Made by a program: the position numbers and the translations under genes
Shown here: one piece after another, positions 45,684 to 54,567 of the stretch
How positions within the stretch are numbered: position 1 is the stretch's first letter
Layout of the letters: every line of letters starts with the position of its first letter
The notes under the pieces: generated by a model
The model's database searches: none
Told to the model about the DNA's origin: nothing
What the model saw: only the letters and a program-made list of their open reading frames with translations
NCBI RefSeq assembly: GCF_001412085.1
Contig: NZ_LKEV01000008.1
Coordinates: forward strand, 1-64,000
Origin: Corynebacterium lowii
Lineage (GTDB): Bacteria; Actinomycetota; Actinomycetes; Mycobacteriales; Mycobacteriaceae
Length of the DNA stretch: 64,000 bases
Reading direction: 5' to 3'

Positions 45684-47213
45684 TTATCGTTGCTGCGGCA
45701 GCGCCGCCCGGTCGAGTTTTCCATTGGCGCTCACGGGCAGCGCCTCCATCACCACGATGTGACCGGGCACGGCGTAGGCGGGCAGAGCATCTGCCACCTG
45801 CGCGCGCACCCCTTCGGCGTCCGACGCCGCTGTTGCCAGGTCGATCCCCGTGACGTAGCCCCACAGTTCCTCCCCCACCAGACGCGCGGCGGCGTTGCTC
45901 ACCCCCGGCACCGCGCGCAGAGCGGCCTCCACCTCGCCCAGCTCCACGCGATTGCCGCGCACCTTCACCTGATCGCCCAGGCGCCCCCGGAACTCGTACA
46001 TTCCCAAGCCGGTATCAAAGCGCACCAGGTCGCCGGTGCGATAGCGGCGCTCCCCCGCCTCGGTCGTGTCGAAGGCCGCGGCGGTGAGCTCGGGGCGTCG
46101 GAAGTAACCCCCGCCCACCTGCACGCCGAAGATCAGCAGTTCCCCGGCCTCGCCTGGGCGTACCTCCTGCGTCGTACCGGGTTCCACCACCTGCACGCCC
46201 ACGCCCGGCTCGGCGTGACCCAGCAGCGCCTGCCCGGCGCGCAGGGGCACCTCCGGGGTGTACTCCACCCACATCACGTCCATCGCCGCCTCGGAGGGGC
46301 CGTAGAGCCCGTGAATCCTGGCGGAGGTGGCCTCGCGCACGGCCTCCACGAGATCCGCCGGAACCGCCTCCCCGCCGAGCAGGAGGTGGCGCAGGGAATC
46401 CAGCGCGCCGGGGCGCACCCCGGCCTCCAACAGGGCGCGCAACATGCTCGGCACGATAGAGAGCACGCTCACCCGATGGCTCTCGATCATGCTCACCAGG
46501 GCGCGGGAATCACCCGGCCACCAATCGGCGGGCGGGAGCACCACCGTGCCGCCCGCGCTGAGCGGACTGAGCACCTCGGCCACGCCGACGTCGAAGGCCA
46601 CCGGGGCCTTGTTCATCACCACGTGTTCCCCACCACCGAAGGTCTCCCGCATCCATTCCAGGTGCCAGGCCACGCCCTCGTGCAGGTTGATCGCGCCCTT
46701 GGGGGTGCCCGTAGTGCCCGAGGTATAGATCATGTACACGGGGTCCTCGCCGTGGATGGGGCGCGAGGGGGTGACCTCACCCCCCTGGCTTTCTGCGCGC
46801 AGGTCTTCCCGGATACCTGGGTCCGCGAGATTCAGGCTCAGGTAGTTCTCCGGCAGGTCTGCCCCCTCGTGGAGCACCACGGCGGGCTCGCTCTCGCGCA
46901 GCAGGCCCGCGATGCGCGCGGCGGGATAAGAGCTATCGACGGGCACGTACACCCCGCCCGCGCGAATCACCGCCACCGCCGCGATCACCTGCCAGGGCGA
47001 GCGCCCAGCCACCACCGCCACGCGGTCTCCCACCTGCACCCCGGCGGCGAGGAGACGACGCGCCAGCGCCCCGCTGAGTTCGCGCAATTGCGGGTACGAG
47101 ATGGTTTCTCCCCCCTCCACGCGGATTGCTTTGTGCTCAGGTTTTGCCTGTTCGAGGGTGCGTTCCAGCAACTCGGCCACCGTGGCGGCGGAGTTGGTGG
47201 TGTGTAATTCCAT
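45684..47213 (-). CDS. Free-standing NRPS adenylation enzyme
   Basis: 509 residues containing only an A domain: A3 YTSGTTGTPKGA, A5 YGPSEAAMD, A7 YRTGDLV, A8 GRLGDQVKVRGNRVELGE and the A10 Lys in NGKLDRAAL three residues before the end region. No carrier domain follows. Manual pocket reading is D-V-A-S-L-G-L-M-D-K. It shares D-V, L and D-K with serine codes but has small residues in place of Trp and His, so the pocket is wider and could fit an acylated hydroxy-lysine or -ornithine. It likely charges PCP2 of the adjacent NRPS. The ATG at 47213 is used because the longer frame overlaps the divergent gene. Confidence 0.88.
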   Translation of the reverse strand: MELHTTNSAATVAELLERTLEQAKPEHKAIRVEGGETISYPQLRELSGALARRLLAAGVQVGDRVAVVAGRSPWQVIAAVAVIRAGGVYVPVDSSYPAARIAGLLRESEPAVVLHEGADLPENYLSLNLADPGIREDLRAESQGGEVTPSRPIHGEDPVYMIYTSGTTGTPKGAINLHEGVAWHLEWMRETFGGGEHVVMNKAPVAFDVGVAEVLSPLSAGGTVVLPPADWWPGDSRALVSMIESHRVSVLSIVPSMLRALLEAGVRPGALDSLRHLLLGGEAVPADLVEAVREATSARIHGLYGPSEAAMDVMWVEYTPEVPLRAGQALLGHAEPGVGVQVVEPGTTQEVRPGEAGELLIFGVQVGGGYFRRPELTAAAFDTTEAGERRYRTGDLVRFDTGLGMYEFRGRLGDQVKVRGNRVELGEVEAALRAVPGVSNAAARLVGEELWGYVTGIDLATAASDAEGVRAQVADALPAYAVPGHIVVMEALPVSANGKLDRAALPQQR

Positions 47214-47291
47214 GAAGAGCCTTTTACAGAGATACGTTGGCCGGATAGGTTTACTAAGGATAGATTTACCAAAATAGCAAGGAGCACCGCC
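47214..47291. promoter_or_regulatory. Divergent control region of the siderophore genes
   Basis: Two tandem 15-bp direct repeats, GGATAGGTTTACTAA (47243-47257) and GGATAGATTTACCAA (47258-47272), differ at two positions. Parts (TAGGTTTAC) resemble a DtxR half site. The region must hold promoters for the NRPS operon and the acyltransferase, so an iron regulator is the likely binder. Confidence 0.5.
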
Positions 47292-47903
47292 GTGACCGCT
47301 CACACAGACCCCTCAGCCGTGCTGCACCGCCTGCGTACCGACGTCGCCCCCGCCACCGTGCTGCCCCACCCGCCGCGCCTGCCCGAACTACCCGGACGCT
47401 ACCAGGTTCGCGTCGCCACCCCCGAGGACGCCGCGCTCATCTCCGAGTGGATGAATCGCCCCCACCTGGCGAGTACCTGGGAGCAGCCCTGGAAGGAGGA
47501 ACGCTGGCGCGCCGACATCGCCGCGCGCCTGAGCGGCACCTACTCCACCCCCGTGATCCTCTCCGTGGCGGACCACCAACCACCCAAGGTGGGCTACCTA
47601 GAGGTGTACTACCCCGCCCGCGACGACATCAGCTATTGCTTCCCCTCCGCCCCCACGGACCTCGGCCTGCACATCGCCATCGGCCTGGAAGAACTCACCG
47701 GGCGCGGCTTCTTCCAACCCTTCTTTGAGGAATTACCCGGCGCGCTGCTGCGGGCCAATCCCGGCTCGGAGCGCATTATCGCGGAGCCCGATCACCGCAA
47801 TACCCGCATCCACTCCATGCTGCGCAAGACCGGATGGAGCGACCTTGGGGAATATCAGCACCGGCCCACGCGGCGGGTACGCATTTTCGAGTATCGGGGG
47901 TGA
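47292..47903 (+). CDS. Siderophore N-acyltransferase (IucB/AlcB/MbtK-like)
   Basis: 203 residues of the GNAT branch used in siderophore synthesis. Family features are WMNRPHLASTWEQPW near the N-terminus, VGYLEVYYPARDD, LGLHIAIG and the C-terminal IIAEPDHRNTRIHSMLRKTG. Relatives acetylate or acylate N-hydroxylysine to form the hydroxamate, or acylate mycobactin lysine. It therefore pairs with the hydroxylase at 37837. The acyl donor cannot be read from sequence. GTG start with AAGGAG upstream. Confidence 0.85.
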   Translation: MTAHTDPSAVLHRLRTDVAPATVLPHPPRLPELPGRYQVRVATPEDAALISEWMNRPHLASTWEQPWKEERWRADIAARLSGTYSTPVILSVADHQPPKVGYLEVYYPARDDISYCFPSAPTDLGLHIAIGLEELTGRGFFQPFFEELPGALLRANPGSERIIAEPDHRNTRIHSMLRKTGWSDLGEYQHRPTRRVRIFEYRG

Positions 47904-47975
47904 GTGCTGGGATTGCTGGGGCTGAGCGCCGGGGGATAGCTCCAGCACCCGAAACCAGCGCACGGAATCGGCACG

Positions 47976-48013
47976 CAAAAAGGGAGGGCACCCGCCGCTG
48001 CGAGCGCCCTCCC
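47976..48013 (-). terminator. Terminator of the binding-protein gene
   Basis: Minus-strand stem GGGAGGGC / GCCCTCCC (loop 16 nt) followed by TTTTTGC. Confidence 0.7.
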
Positions 48014-48030
48014 CTGATACCTCTTATAAC

Positions 48031-49071
48031 TTAGGAGGAGTAGTTCTCCGAGAGGTACTTCACCAGGTCCTGAGCCGCGATGGCATCAATGCGGAAGAAC
48101 TCCCCATCGAGGCCGTACACGCGATCCTCGGCCACCGCCGTGACCTCGGCCAGCTGCGGGTTGGTGCGCACCTGCTCATCGGCCGGGGTACCCGGATCAA
48201 TGTTGAGCACGAACACGCTGTTGCCGTCCAGGGCCAGCGGCACGTTCTCCGCGCTCACGGCCTTCACGTCGCCACGGCTGGAACCCTGGGCGGAATCGCC
48301 CACCAGATCATCGCCAGGCACGGCGATCTCGATGCCCAGATCCTTGAAGATCTGCCCCTGCGCGGACTCCTCGGTAAAGAAGTTCACCGCACCCTCCTGG
48401 GACAGGGCGATCAGGTTCACCGGCCCATCGACCTTGATCTTATCCTTGGCCTCCTTCACGGAGTCCTCATAATCCGCGATCACCTCATCGGCCTTATCCT
48501 CCAGGCCCGCGGCCTCGGCCACCTCGCGGGTGGTCTCCTCCCAGGACTGATCCGAGTAGTCGATCACCTGAACCGGCACAACGTCCTTGAGCTGATCGTA
48601 GATCTCCGCGCCGGTATCGGCACCCACGTTGGACATGACCACCAGGTCAGGGTCCTGGGCCAGGATCGCCTCGGCGTTGACAGAGCCGATGGTGAAGATG
48701 GACTCCACGTCCTTCTCCTTCGCCAGGTCGTCCCAGGCCAGGCCAAAGCCGGTCTCGTCCGCGAACATCGGCGCGTTGGGGTTGCCGCCGCCGGAGGCCA
48801 CCACGGGGGCGTCGAGAGCCAGCAGCGCACCGGTGAGGCTCACGGAGGCGGAAACGATGCGCTCCGGGCGCTCCTCAATGGTGATCTCGGTGGCGTTCTT
48901 GTCCTTATCCTGCGTATCCACGGTGCGCGGGAAAGAGGAATCGGAAGAGCTGGAGGCGTTGGCGGAGGAATCCTGGGATTCCTCGTCGGAGTTGGAGCAG
49001 GCCACCAGGCTCAGGGCCACGGCTGCGGTGGCGAGGGTCGCCGTCACGCGGCGGGAAAGAGAGAAAGTCAT
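48031..49071 (-). CDS. Iron-siderophore binding lipoprotein, FepB-like
   Basis: 346 residues. Lipobox L-V-A-C gives Cys25, so it is membrane-anchored on the outer face. The FecB/FepB-type substrate-binding fold is seen in RIVSASVSLTGALLALDAPV, AEAILAQDPDLVVMSN and VYGLDGEFFRIDAIAAQDLV. It lies downstream of a FepC-like ATPase gene with its own promoter and DtxR-like box. It is the only siderophore binding protein in the window, so it may serve both importers. Confidence 0.92.
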   Translation of the reverse strand: MTFSLSRRVTATLATAAVALSLVACSNSDEESQDSSANASSSSDSSFPRTVDTQDKDKNATEITIEERPERIVSASVSLTGALLALDAPVVASGGGNPNAPMFADETGFGLAWDDLAKEKDVESIFTIGSVNAEAILAQDPDLVVMSNVGADTGAEIYDQLKDVVPVQVIDYSDQSWEETTREVAEAAGLEDKADEVIADYEDSVKEAKDKIKVDGPVNLIALSQEGAVNFFTEESAQGQIFKDLGIEIAVPGDDLVGDSAQGSSRGDVKAVSAENVPLALDGNSVFVLNIDPGTPADEQVRTNPQLAEVTAVAEDRVYGLDGEFFRIDAIAAQDLVKYLSENYSS

Positions 49072-49145
49072 TAGGTTCTCCTCAAAACAGTATAAGGATG
49101 AAGGCAGCAAAAAATTAAGCTTCTGCCAACAATTGCCTTCCCACG

Positions 49146-49164
49146 TAAGGTTACACTATCCATA
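49146..49164 (-). promoter_or_regulatory. DtxR-like box upstream of the binding protein
   Basis: TAAGGTTACACTATCCATA matches the DtxR consensus at 13 of 19 positions, about 75 bp before the gene. Confidence 0.5.
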
Positions 49165-49269
49165 CCCAAAAGTAGGTATCTTTGCTCACACTTTCGTTTC
49201 CCCGCCGCCGAGGCCATTGCATTTCTTTTACTTAGCGACGCCCCGACGGTCCCCCTTGGCAGTACCGAC

Positions 49270-50049
49270 TCAGCGCGGCACCACCAACGGCCCGCCGCTC
49301 ACCGGATCCTCCACCACCACTGCATCCAGATCAAAGACCTCGGCCAGATTCTCCTCGCTCAACACCTCCGCAGGGGTGCCCACCCCCGCCAGCCTGCCGC
49401 CGCGGGCGAGCAGCACCAGGCGATCGGCGTAGCGGGCCGCGAGGTTGAGATCGTGGAGCACCATCACCACCGTGCGGCCGGACTCCTCGCGCAGCCCGCG
49501 CACCAGGCGCAGCACCTCCACGGAGGTGGAGAGATCGAGGTAGGTGGTGGGTTCGTCGAGAAGCATCGTGGGGGTATCCTGCGCGATCGTCATGGCGATC
49601 CACACCCGCTGGCGCTGCCCGCCGGAGAGGTCCGCGATGCGTCGATCGGCTAGCTCGGTAAGCCCCGTGGTTTCCAGGGCCTGGGTGACCACGGCATCAT
49701 CCTCCCGTGACCACTGCGCCATCCAGGACTGATAGGGGTGGCGGCCCCGCGAGACCAGCTGGCCCACCGTGAGCCCCGGCGGGGCCACCGGGGTCTGCGG
49801 CAGCAGGGAGAGTTCGCGGGCGCGCTCCTTGCGCGGCCACTGCCCCACCTCGCGGCCCTGGAAGGTCAGGGAGCCGCCGTGACTGAGCAGCCCGCACATC
49901 GTTTTGAGCAGGGTGGACTTGCCGCAGCCATTGGGGCCGATGAGGCAGGTGACCTCGCCCTCGGCAATATCCACGTCCAGCCCCTCGATCACCGGGCGAT
50001 CCGGGTAGCCGGTGTTCAAGCCGCGCGCGGAAAAAAGCGGGGTGCTCAT
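49270..50049 (-). CDS. Iron-siderophore ABC ATPase, FepC-like (second system)
   Basis: 259 residues with GPNGCGKST, LSGGQRQRVWIAM, TMLLDEP and VLHDLNLAARYA. Its start overlaps the permease stop by one base. It is similar in sequence to the ATPase at 32713, suggesting paralogous operons. Confidence 0.93.
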   Translation of the reverse strand: MSTPLFSARGLNTGYPDRPVIEGLDVDIAEGEVTCLIGPNGCGKSTLLKTMCGLLSHGGSLTFQGREVGQWPRKERARELSLLPQTPVAPPGLTVGQLVSRGRHPYQSWMAQWSREDDAVVTQALETTGLTELADRRIADLSGGQRQRVWIAMTIAQDTPTMLLDEPTTYLDLSTSVEVLRLVRGLREESGRTVVMVLHDLNLAARYADRLVLLARGGRLAGVGTPAEVLSEENLAEVFDLDAVVVEDPVSGGPLVVPR

Positions 50050-51113
50050 CAGATGGTTTCCTCTCGACGAGTGCGGAAGATCATGTACAGCAAGAACGGC
50101 GCACCGATGAAGGCCGTGACCACGCCCACCGGCAGCTCCCAGGGCAACACCACGCGGGCCAAGAGATCGGCACCCAGCAGCAGCGTGCCGCCGAGCAGCG
50201 CCGAGAAAATCAACGGCGGGGTGGGAGTGCGCGCCAGGCGGCGCGCCAGGTGGGGGCTGACGAAGGCGATAAAACCAATGGGACCTGCCGCCGCCACGGC
50301 CACCGCCGCCAACACCACGGCGCAGAACAACTGCACCAGTTGCGCCAGTTGCACCCGGTGGCCCAACACATGCGCGGTGGCCTCACCGAGCACCAGGGCG
50401 GAAAGTTGGAAGGCCAGCCAGCCACCCAGGGCCACCGCCACGAGCAGCACCGCCAGGGGCGCCCAGGCGTGGTTCCAATCCCTGCCATTGAGCGAGCCGG
50501 TGAGCCACATGCGGGCCGCCGCCGCCCTGTCCAATTCCGCATAAGCCAAAAGCCAGGTGGTACAGGAGCTCAAGAAGATCGAGGCACCCACGCCGATGAG
50601 CACCACCTGCAACATGGAACTGCGCGCAGGCCCGGCCAGCAGCCAAATCAGCAGCGCGGTGAGGAAGGCTCCCACCATCGCGGCCCCCGGCAACCCCACG
50701 GTGCCCAGCACCGAGGTGGCCCCGGCCTCAATCACGCCGCCCGAGCCCGCACCGGCAAAGACGATCACCGCCACCGCCGCCAGGGAGGCGCCGTTGGTGA
50801 TGCCCAAAATATCCGGGCTGGCCAGCGGGTTGCGCGCCACCGATTGCGTGAGCGCCCCCGAATAAGCCAGGGCCGCGCCCACCAGGCAGGCCACCACGGC
50901 CCGGCCCAGGCGCATATCAAAAACCACGGCCCGCTGAATCTTGGTGCCGCCCCCGGTAAAGACCTCCATCACCTCCCCCAAGGTCAGTTGATACGAACCC
51001 TGGGTGACCGACCAGCACACGCCCGCCGCCATGAGCAGCGCCGTGATCGCCATGCACGCCAGCAGGCGAGCGTTGATTTTCCAGGACACCGGCCCTATCC
51101 GCAGTGCCTTCAC
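50049..51113 (-). CDS. Iron-siderophore ABC permease, FepG-like (second system)
   Basis: 354-residue FecCD permease. Signature GALTQSVARNPLASPDILGITNG and coupling region GPIGFIAFVSPHLARRLA are present. The GTG at 51113 overlaps the previous stop (GTGA), so I prefer it to the frame at 51149. Confidence 0.92.
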   Translation of the reverse strand: MKALRIGPVSWKINARLLACMAITALLMAAGVCWSVTQGSYQLTLGEVMEVFTGGGTKIQRAVVFDMRLGRAVVACLVGAALAYSGALTQSVARNPLASPDILGITNGASLAAVAVIVFAGAGSGGVIEAGATSVLGTVGLPGAAMVGAFLTALLIWLLAGPARSSMLQVVLIGVGASIFLSSCTTWLLAYAELDRAAAARMWLTGSLNGRDWNHAWAPLAVLLVAVALGGWLAFQLSALVLGEATAHVLGHRVQLAQLVQLFCAVVLAAVAVAAAGPIGFIAFVSPHLARRLARTPTPPLIFSALLGGTLLLGADLLARVVLPWELPVGVVTAFIGAPFLLYMIFRTRREETI

Positions 51114-52132
51114 AGCCCCACCCCCATGTGTCCGCGGCGCACCAGCCATACGAAGATCGGCACGCCGAGCAGCGCCAGCACCGTGCCCATCGGCAACTCC
51201 GCCGGGGATACCAGGGCGCGGCCAAGAATATCCGCCACCAGGGCCAAAACCCCGCCCACCAGGGCGGCCAAGGGAATGAGCAGACGGTAATCCGGGCCGG
51301 TAAAACCTCGCACGATGTGCGGGGCGGCCAGGCCCACGAAGCCCACCGGTCCGGCGGCCGCCACAGCCGCCGCCGTGAGCGCGGCAATCACGAGCACCCC
51401 GAAGGTCTGCGCGCGGCGCACCGACACCCCCAGGCCGTGCGCGCTCTCCTCGCCCAGGCTCAGCAGGTTTACCACCGGCCCCAGGGCCACGGCGGCGATC
51501 AGGGCCACCACCGCCACCGGGGCCACCACCGTGACCACCGAGAAATCGCGCCCCGCCACCGAACCGGTGGCCCAGCTACGCAGGGCGTCCAGCACGCGAT
51601 CATTGGTGATAACCAGGGCATTGACCACCGCCATGAGCAGCGCGGAAAGGGCTGTACCGGCCAGAATAAAGGCCAGGGGGCTGCCCGCCGTGGGGCCGGA
51701 GGAGGCCAGGAAGAAAAGCACAATGGTCACCGCCACCGCCCCCAGCATGGAGGGCCACACATAACTGGTGGTATCGGTGAGCACGCCCAGGCTCACCCCC
51801 ACCGCCACGGCTGCCGCCGCCCCGGCTCCCACGCCGAGGATTCCGGGATCGGCCAGCGGATTGCGGGTAAAGCCCTGCAAGAGGGCACCCGCCGCGCCCA
51901 GGCACAGCCCGGCGATCAGGGCTAAAAAGGTACGCGGAATACGCTGAATACCCAGGACCAATTCCACATCGCTGCCCTCCGGCTGAGTACCCAGTGCGTA
52001 GCGCAGCCCCCCGGGAATACCCTCCCAGACCTCGGCGGCGCTAAAGGAACGCGCCCCCACCAAGAAACTCACCAGAACCAGGGCCGCGATGAGGAGCACC
52101 GCGCCACAGGCGGACATCACAGATCGCCGCAC
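51110..52132 (-). CDS. Iron-siderophore ABC permease, FepD-like (second system)
   Basis: 340-residue FecCD permease. Signature GALLQGFTRNPLADPGILGVGAG and GPVGFVGLAAPHIVRGFTGPD are present. First gene of the permease-permease-ATPase operon, with a DtxR-like box upstream. GTG 52132 or ATG 52117 may be the start. Confidence 0.92.
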   Translation of the reverse strand: MRRSVMSACGAVLLIAALVLVSFLVGARSFSAAEVWEGIPGGLRYALGTQPEGSDVELVLGIQRIPRTFLALIAGLCLGAAGALLQGFTRNPLADPGILGVGAGAAAAVAVGVSLGVLTDTTSYVWPSMLGAVAVTIVLFFLASSGPTAGSPLAFILAGTALSALLMAVVNALVITNDRVLDALRSWATGSVAGRDFSVVTVVAPVAVVALIAAVALGPVVNLLSLGEESAHGLGVSVRRAQTFGVLVIAALTAAAVAAAGPVGFVGLAAPHIVRGFTGPDYRLLIPLAALVGGVLALVADILGRALVSPAELPMGTVLALLGVPIFVWLVRRGHMGVGL

Positions 52133-52155
52133 GCTCTCACCTTTCTCACGAAAAC

Positions 52156-52174
52156 TGAGGGCAGTATAACCTGA
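52156..52174 (-). promoter_or_regulatory. DtxR-like box upstream of the second importer
   Basis: The minus strand reads TCAGGTTATACTGCCCTCA, 13 of 19 matches to the DtxR consensus, 24 bp before the gene. Confidence 0.5.
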
Positions 52175-52224
52175 GTTGCCCGGCCTACCTTAACTGGCGA
52201 CGCCCCCGCTGCGGCGATAGCACA

Positions 52225-52251
52225 GGGCACCACCCGCTGCGGGTGGTGCCC
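52225..52251 (-). terminator. Hairpin after purL
   Basis: GGGCACCACCCG-CTG-CGGGTGGTGCCC, a perfect 12-bp stem 19 bp past the purL stop. No clear T-tract. Confidence 0.6.
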
Positions 52252-52269
52252 TTGTATGCAGAGGCTTGT

Positions 52270-54549
52270 TTACTCCACCACGGAGTTCGCGCCCACCGCG
52301 TGCCCGAAGAGCTCGGGCAGGGTGGACTCCCAGGCCTCACGCAGTTCGTCCAGAGAGACCTCCAAGGCCTCGTTCACCCGCAGGGTGCGGCCCTCGGCGG
52401 TGCCGCCAATGCGGATGCAGGGTACCCCGGCCTCGGCGGCGCGGCGCTCTAGGGCGTCCGCACGGTCCCCCGTGGTGGCCACCACGGCGCGGGAGGCGGA
52501 CTCGGAGAAGAGCGCCGCGTGTAGGTCCTCGTGTACCGAGCTCAAATCCAGGTCCAGGCCGCGCCCGGAACGCAGGGCCATCTCCACCAGGGCCTGAGCC
52601 AGGCCACCCTCGGAGACGTCGTGCGCGGCGGTGAGCAGGGTGTTGCCCACGAAGAAGTCCGCCAGGCGCTCCTCGTTGGCGAGGTCCACGCGCGGGGGCA
52701 TGCCCTTGAGTTCCCCGGTGGTCACCTGCTGGTAAATGGAACCGCCGAACTCCGCCTCGGTGGTACCCAGCACGTAAAGCACCTCGTCCTCCGGCACGCT
52801 GCCGAGGTCGTGGCCGATGGCGTTGTGGACGTCCTCGATCACGCCCAGCACGCCCACCACGGGGGTGGGCAGAATCGGGGTCTCGCCGGTCTGGTTGTAG
52901 AAGGAGACGTTGCCGCCGGACACCGGGATCCCCAGTTCCTTGGCGCCATCGGCCAGACCGTGCACAGCCTCGCGGAACTGCCACATCACATCGGGGTTCT
53001 CGGGGGAGCCGAAGTTGAGGCAGTTGGTCACCGCCACCGGGCGGGCACCCGTAACGGCCACGTTGCGGTAGGCCTCGGCCAGGGCCAGGCGCGCGCCGGT
53101 GTTCGGGTCCAGGTAGGTGTAGCGCCCGGAGGCGTCGGCGGAGACAGCTACGCCGCGGCCGGTCTCCTCGTCGATGCGCAGCACACCGGCGTCGGAGTTC
53201 TGGGCCTTGACGGTATTGCCCAGCACGTAGCGGTCGTACTGCTCGGTGATGTAGGCGCGGGAGCACAGGGCCGGGGAGGCAACCATCTGGCGCAGGGTGG
53301 CGGCCAGGTCGCTGGGAGCCGGTACGGCGGCCTCGGCCTGCACCTCATTCTGCCACTCGGGGCGGGCGTAGGGGCGCTCGTACACGGGGGCCTCATCGGC
53401 AATGGTGGCCGCCGGGGCGTCCACCACTACCTCGCCGCCGTGGGTAATCACCAGGTGATCGCCCTCGGTGACTTCACCGATCTCGGCGCAGGTGACGTCC
53501 CAGTGCGCGCAGATTTCCTTGAAGCGCTCCACGTTCTCCGGGGCCACCACGGCGCACATGCGCTCCTGGGACTCGGAGGCCAGAATCTCCGCCGCGCTCA
53601 TGTTCGCGGCGCGCAGCGGAACGTTATCCAGGTTCACCGTCATGCCGCCGTCGCCGGAGGCCGCCAGCTCGGAGGTGGCACAGGCCAGGCCCGCACCGCC
53701 GAGGTCCTGGATACCCACCACCACGCCAGCGTGGTAGAGGTCCAGGCAGCACTCGATGAGTACCTTCTCCGCAAAGGGGTCGCCCACCTGCACGGCAGGG
53801 AGTTTGCGCTCCGCGCCGTCCTCGAAGGTGTCGGAGGCCAGCACGGATACGCCGCCGATGCCATCTAGGCCGGTGCGCGAGCCAAAGAGCATGACCTTAT
53901 TGCCCTTGCCGGAGGCGAAGGCCAGTTTCAGGTCCTCCACCTTGAGGGTGCCCACGCACAGGGCGTTAACCAGGGGGTTGCCCGCGTAGGTGGGGTCAAA
54001 GACGGTCTCGCCGCCGATATTCGGCAGGCCCAGGGAGTTGCCGTAGTGGGAGATGCCCTCCACCACGCCGGGCAGCACGCGCTGGGTATCGGGGGCGTCG
54101 GCAGGGCCAAAGCGCAGTTGGTCCATCACCGCGATGGGGCGTGCGCCCATCGCCATGATGTCGCGCACAATGCCGCCCACACCGGTGGCCGCACCCTGGT
54201 GGGGCTCCACGTAGGAGGGGTGGTTGTGGGATTCCACGCGGAAGGTCACGGCGTTGCCGTCTCCCACGTCCACCACGCCGGCGTTTTCGCCAATACCGGC
54301 GAGGATCTTGGAGTTCATCTCCTCGGTGGTGGTCTCCCCAAAGTAGCGCAGGTGCACCTTGGAGGACTTGTACGAGCAGTGCTCGGACCACATCACGGAG
54401 TACATGGTCAGCTCGGCGTCGGTGGGGCGGCGGCCCAGGATTTCCTTGATGCGGGCGTATTCATCGTCCTTGAGGCCCAGTTCCGCGTAGGGCTGCGCGG
54501 TATCCGGCTGCGCTACGGCCTGTGCCACGGTGTCGTTGAGAACAGACAT
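52270..54549 (-). CDS. purL: Phosphoribosylformylglycinamidine synthase subunit PurL
   Basis: 759 residues of the small, Gram-positive PurL that needs PurQ and PurS as partners. It carries two AIRS-like halves with ATP/FGAR motifs ([52 protein letters not shown]). It converts FGAR to FGAM. Follows purQ by 18 bp. Confidence 0.97.
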   Translation of the reverse strand: MSVLNDTVAQAVAQPDTAQPYAELGLKDDEYARIKEILGRRPTDAELTMYSVMWSEHCSYKSSKVHLRYFGETTTEEMNSKILAGIGENAGVVDVGDGNAVTFRVESHNHPSYVEPHQGAATGVGGIVRDIMAMGARPIAVMDQLRFGPADAPDTQRVLPGVVEGISHYGNSLGLPNIGGETVFDPTYAGNPLVNALCVGTLKVEDLKLAFASGKGNKVMLFGSRTGLDGIGGVSVLASDTFEDGAERKLPAVQVGDPFAEKVLIECCLDLYHAGVVVGIQDLGGAGLACATSELAASGDGGMTVNLDNVPLRAANMSAAEILASESQERMCAVVAPENVERFKEICAHWDVTCAEIGEVTEGDHLVITHGGEVVVDAPAATIADEAPVYERPYARPEWQNEVQAEAAVPAPSDLAATLRQMVASPALCSRAYITEQYDRYVLGNTVKAQNSDAGVLRIDEETGRGVAVSADASGRYTYLDPNTGARLALAEAYRNVAVTGARPVAVTNCLNFGSPENPDVMWQFREAVHGLADGAKELGIPVSGGNVSFYNQTGETPILPTPVVGVLGVIEDVHNAIGHDLGSVPEDEVLYVLGTTEAEFGGSIYQQVTTGELKGMPPRVDLANEERLADFFVGNTLLTAAHDVSEGGLAQALVEMALRSGRGLDLDLSSVHEDLHAALFSESASRAVVATTGDRADALERRAAEAGVPCIRIGGTAEGRTLRVNEALEVSLDELREAWESTLPELFGHAVGANSVVE

Positions 54550-54567
54550 AGATTCTCCGATTCTCCT

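Noticed and set aside
45690-47207. 505-residue open frame opposite the free A enzyme
   Set aside because: The opposite strand has all A-domain core motifs. This frame has none of any family.
52531-53868. 445-residue open frame opposite purL
   Set aside because: Antisense to purL with shadow-like composition.
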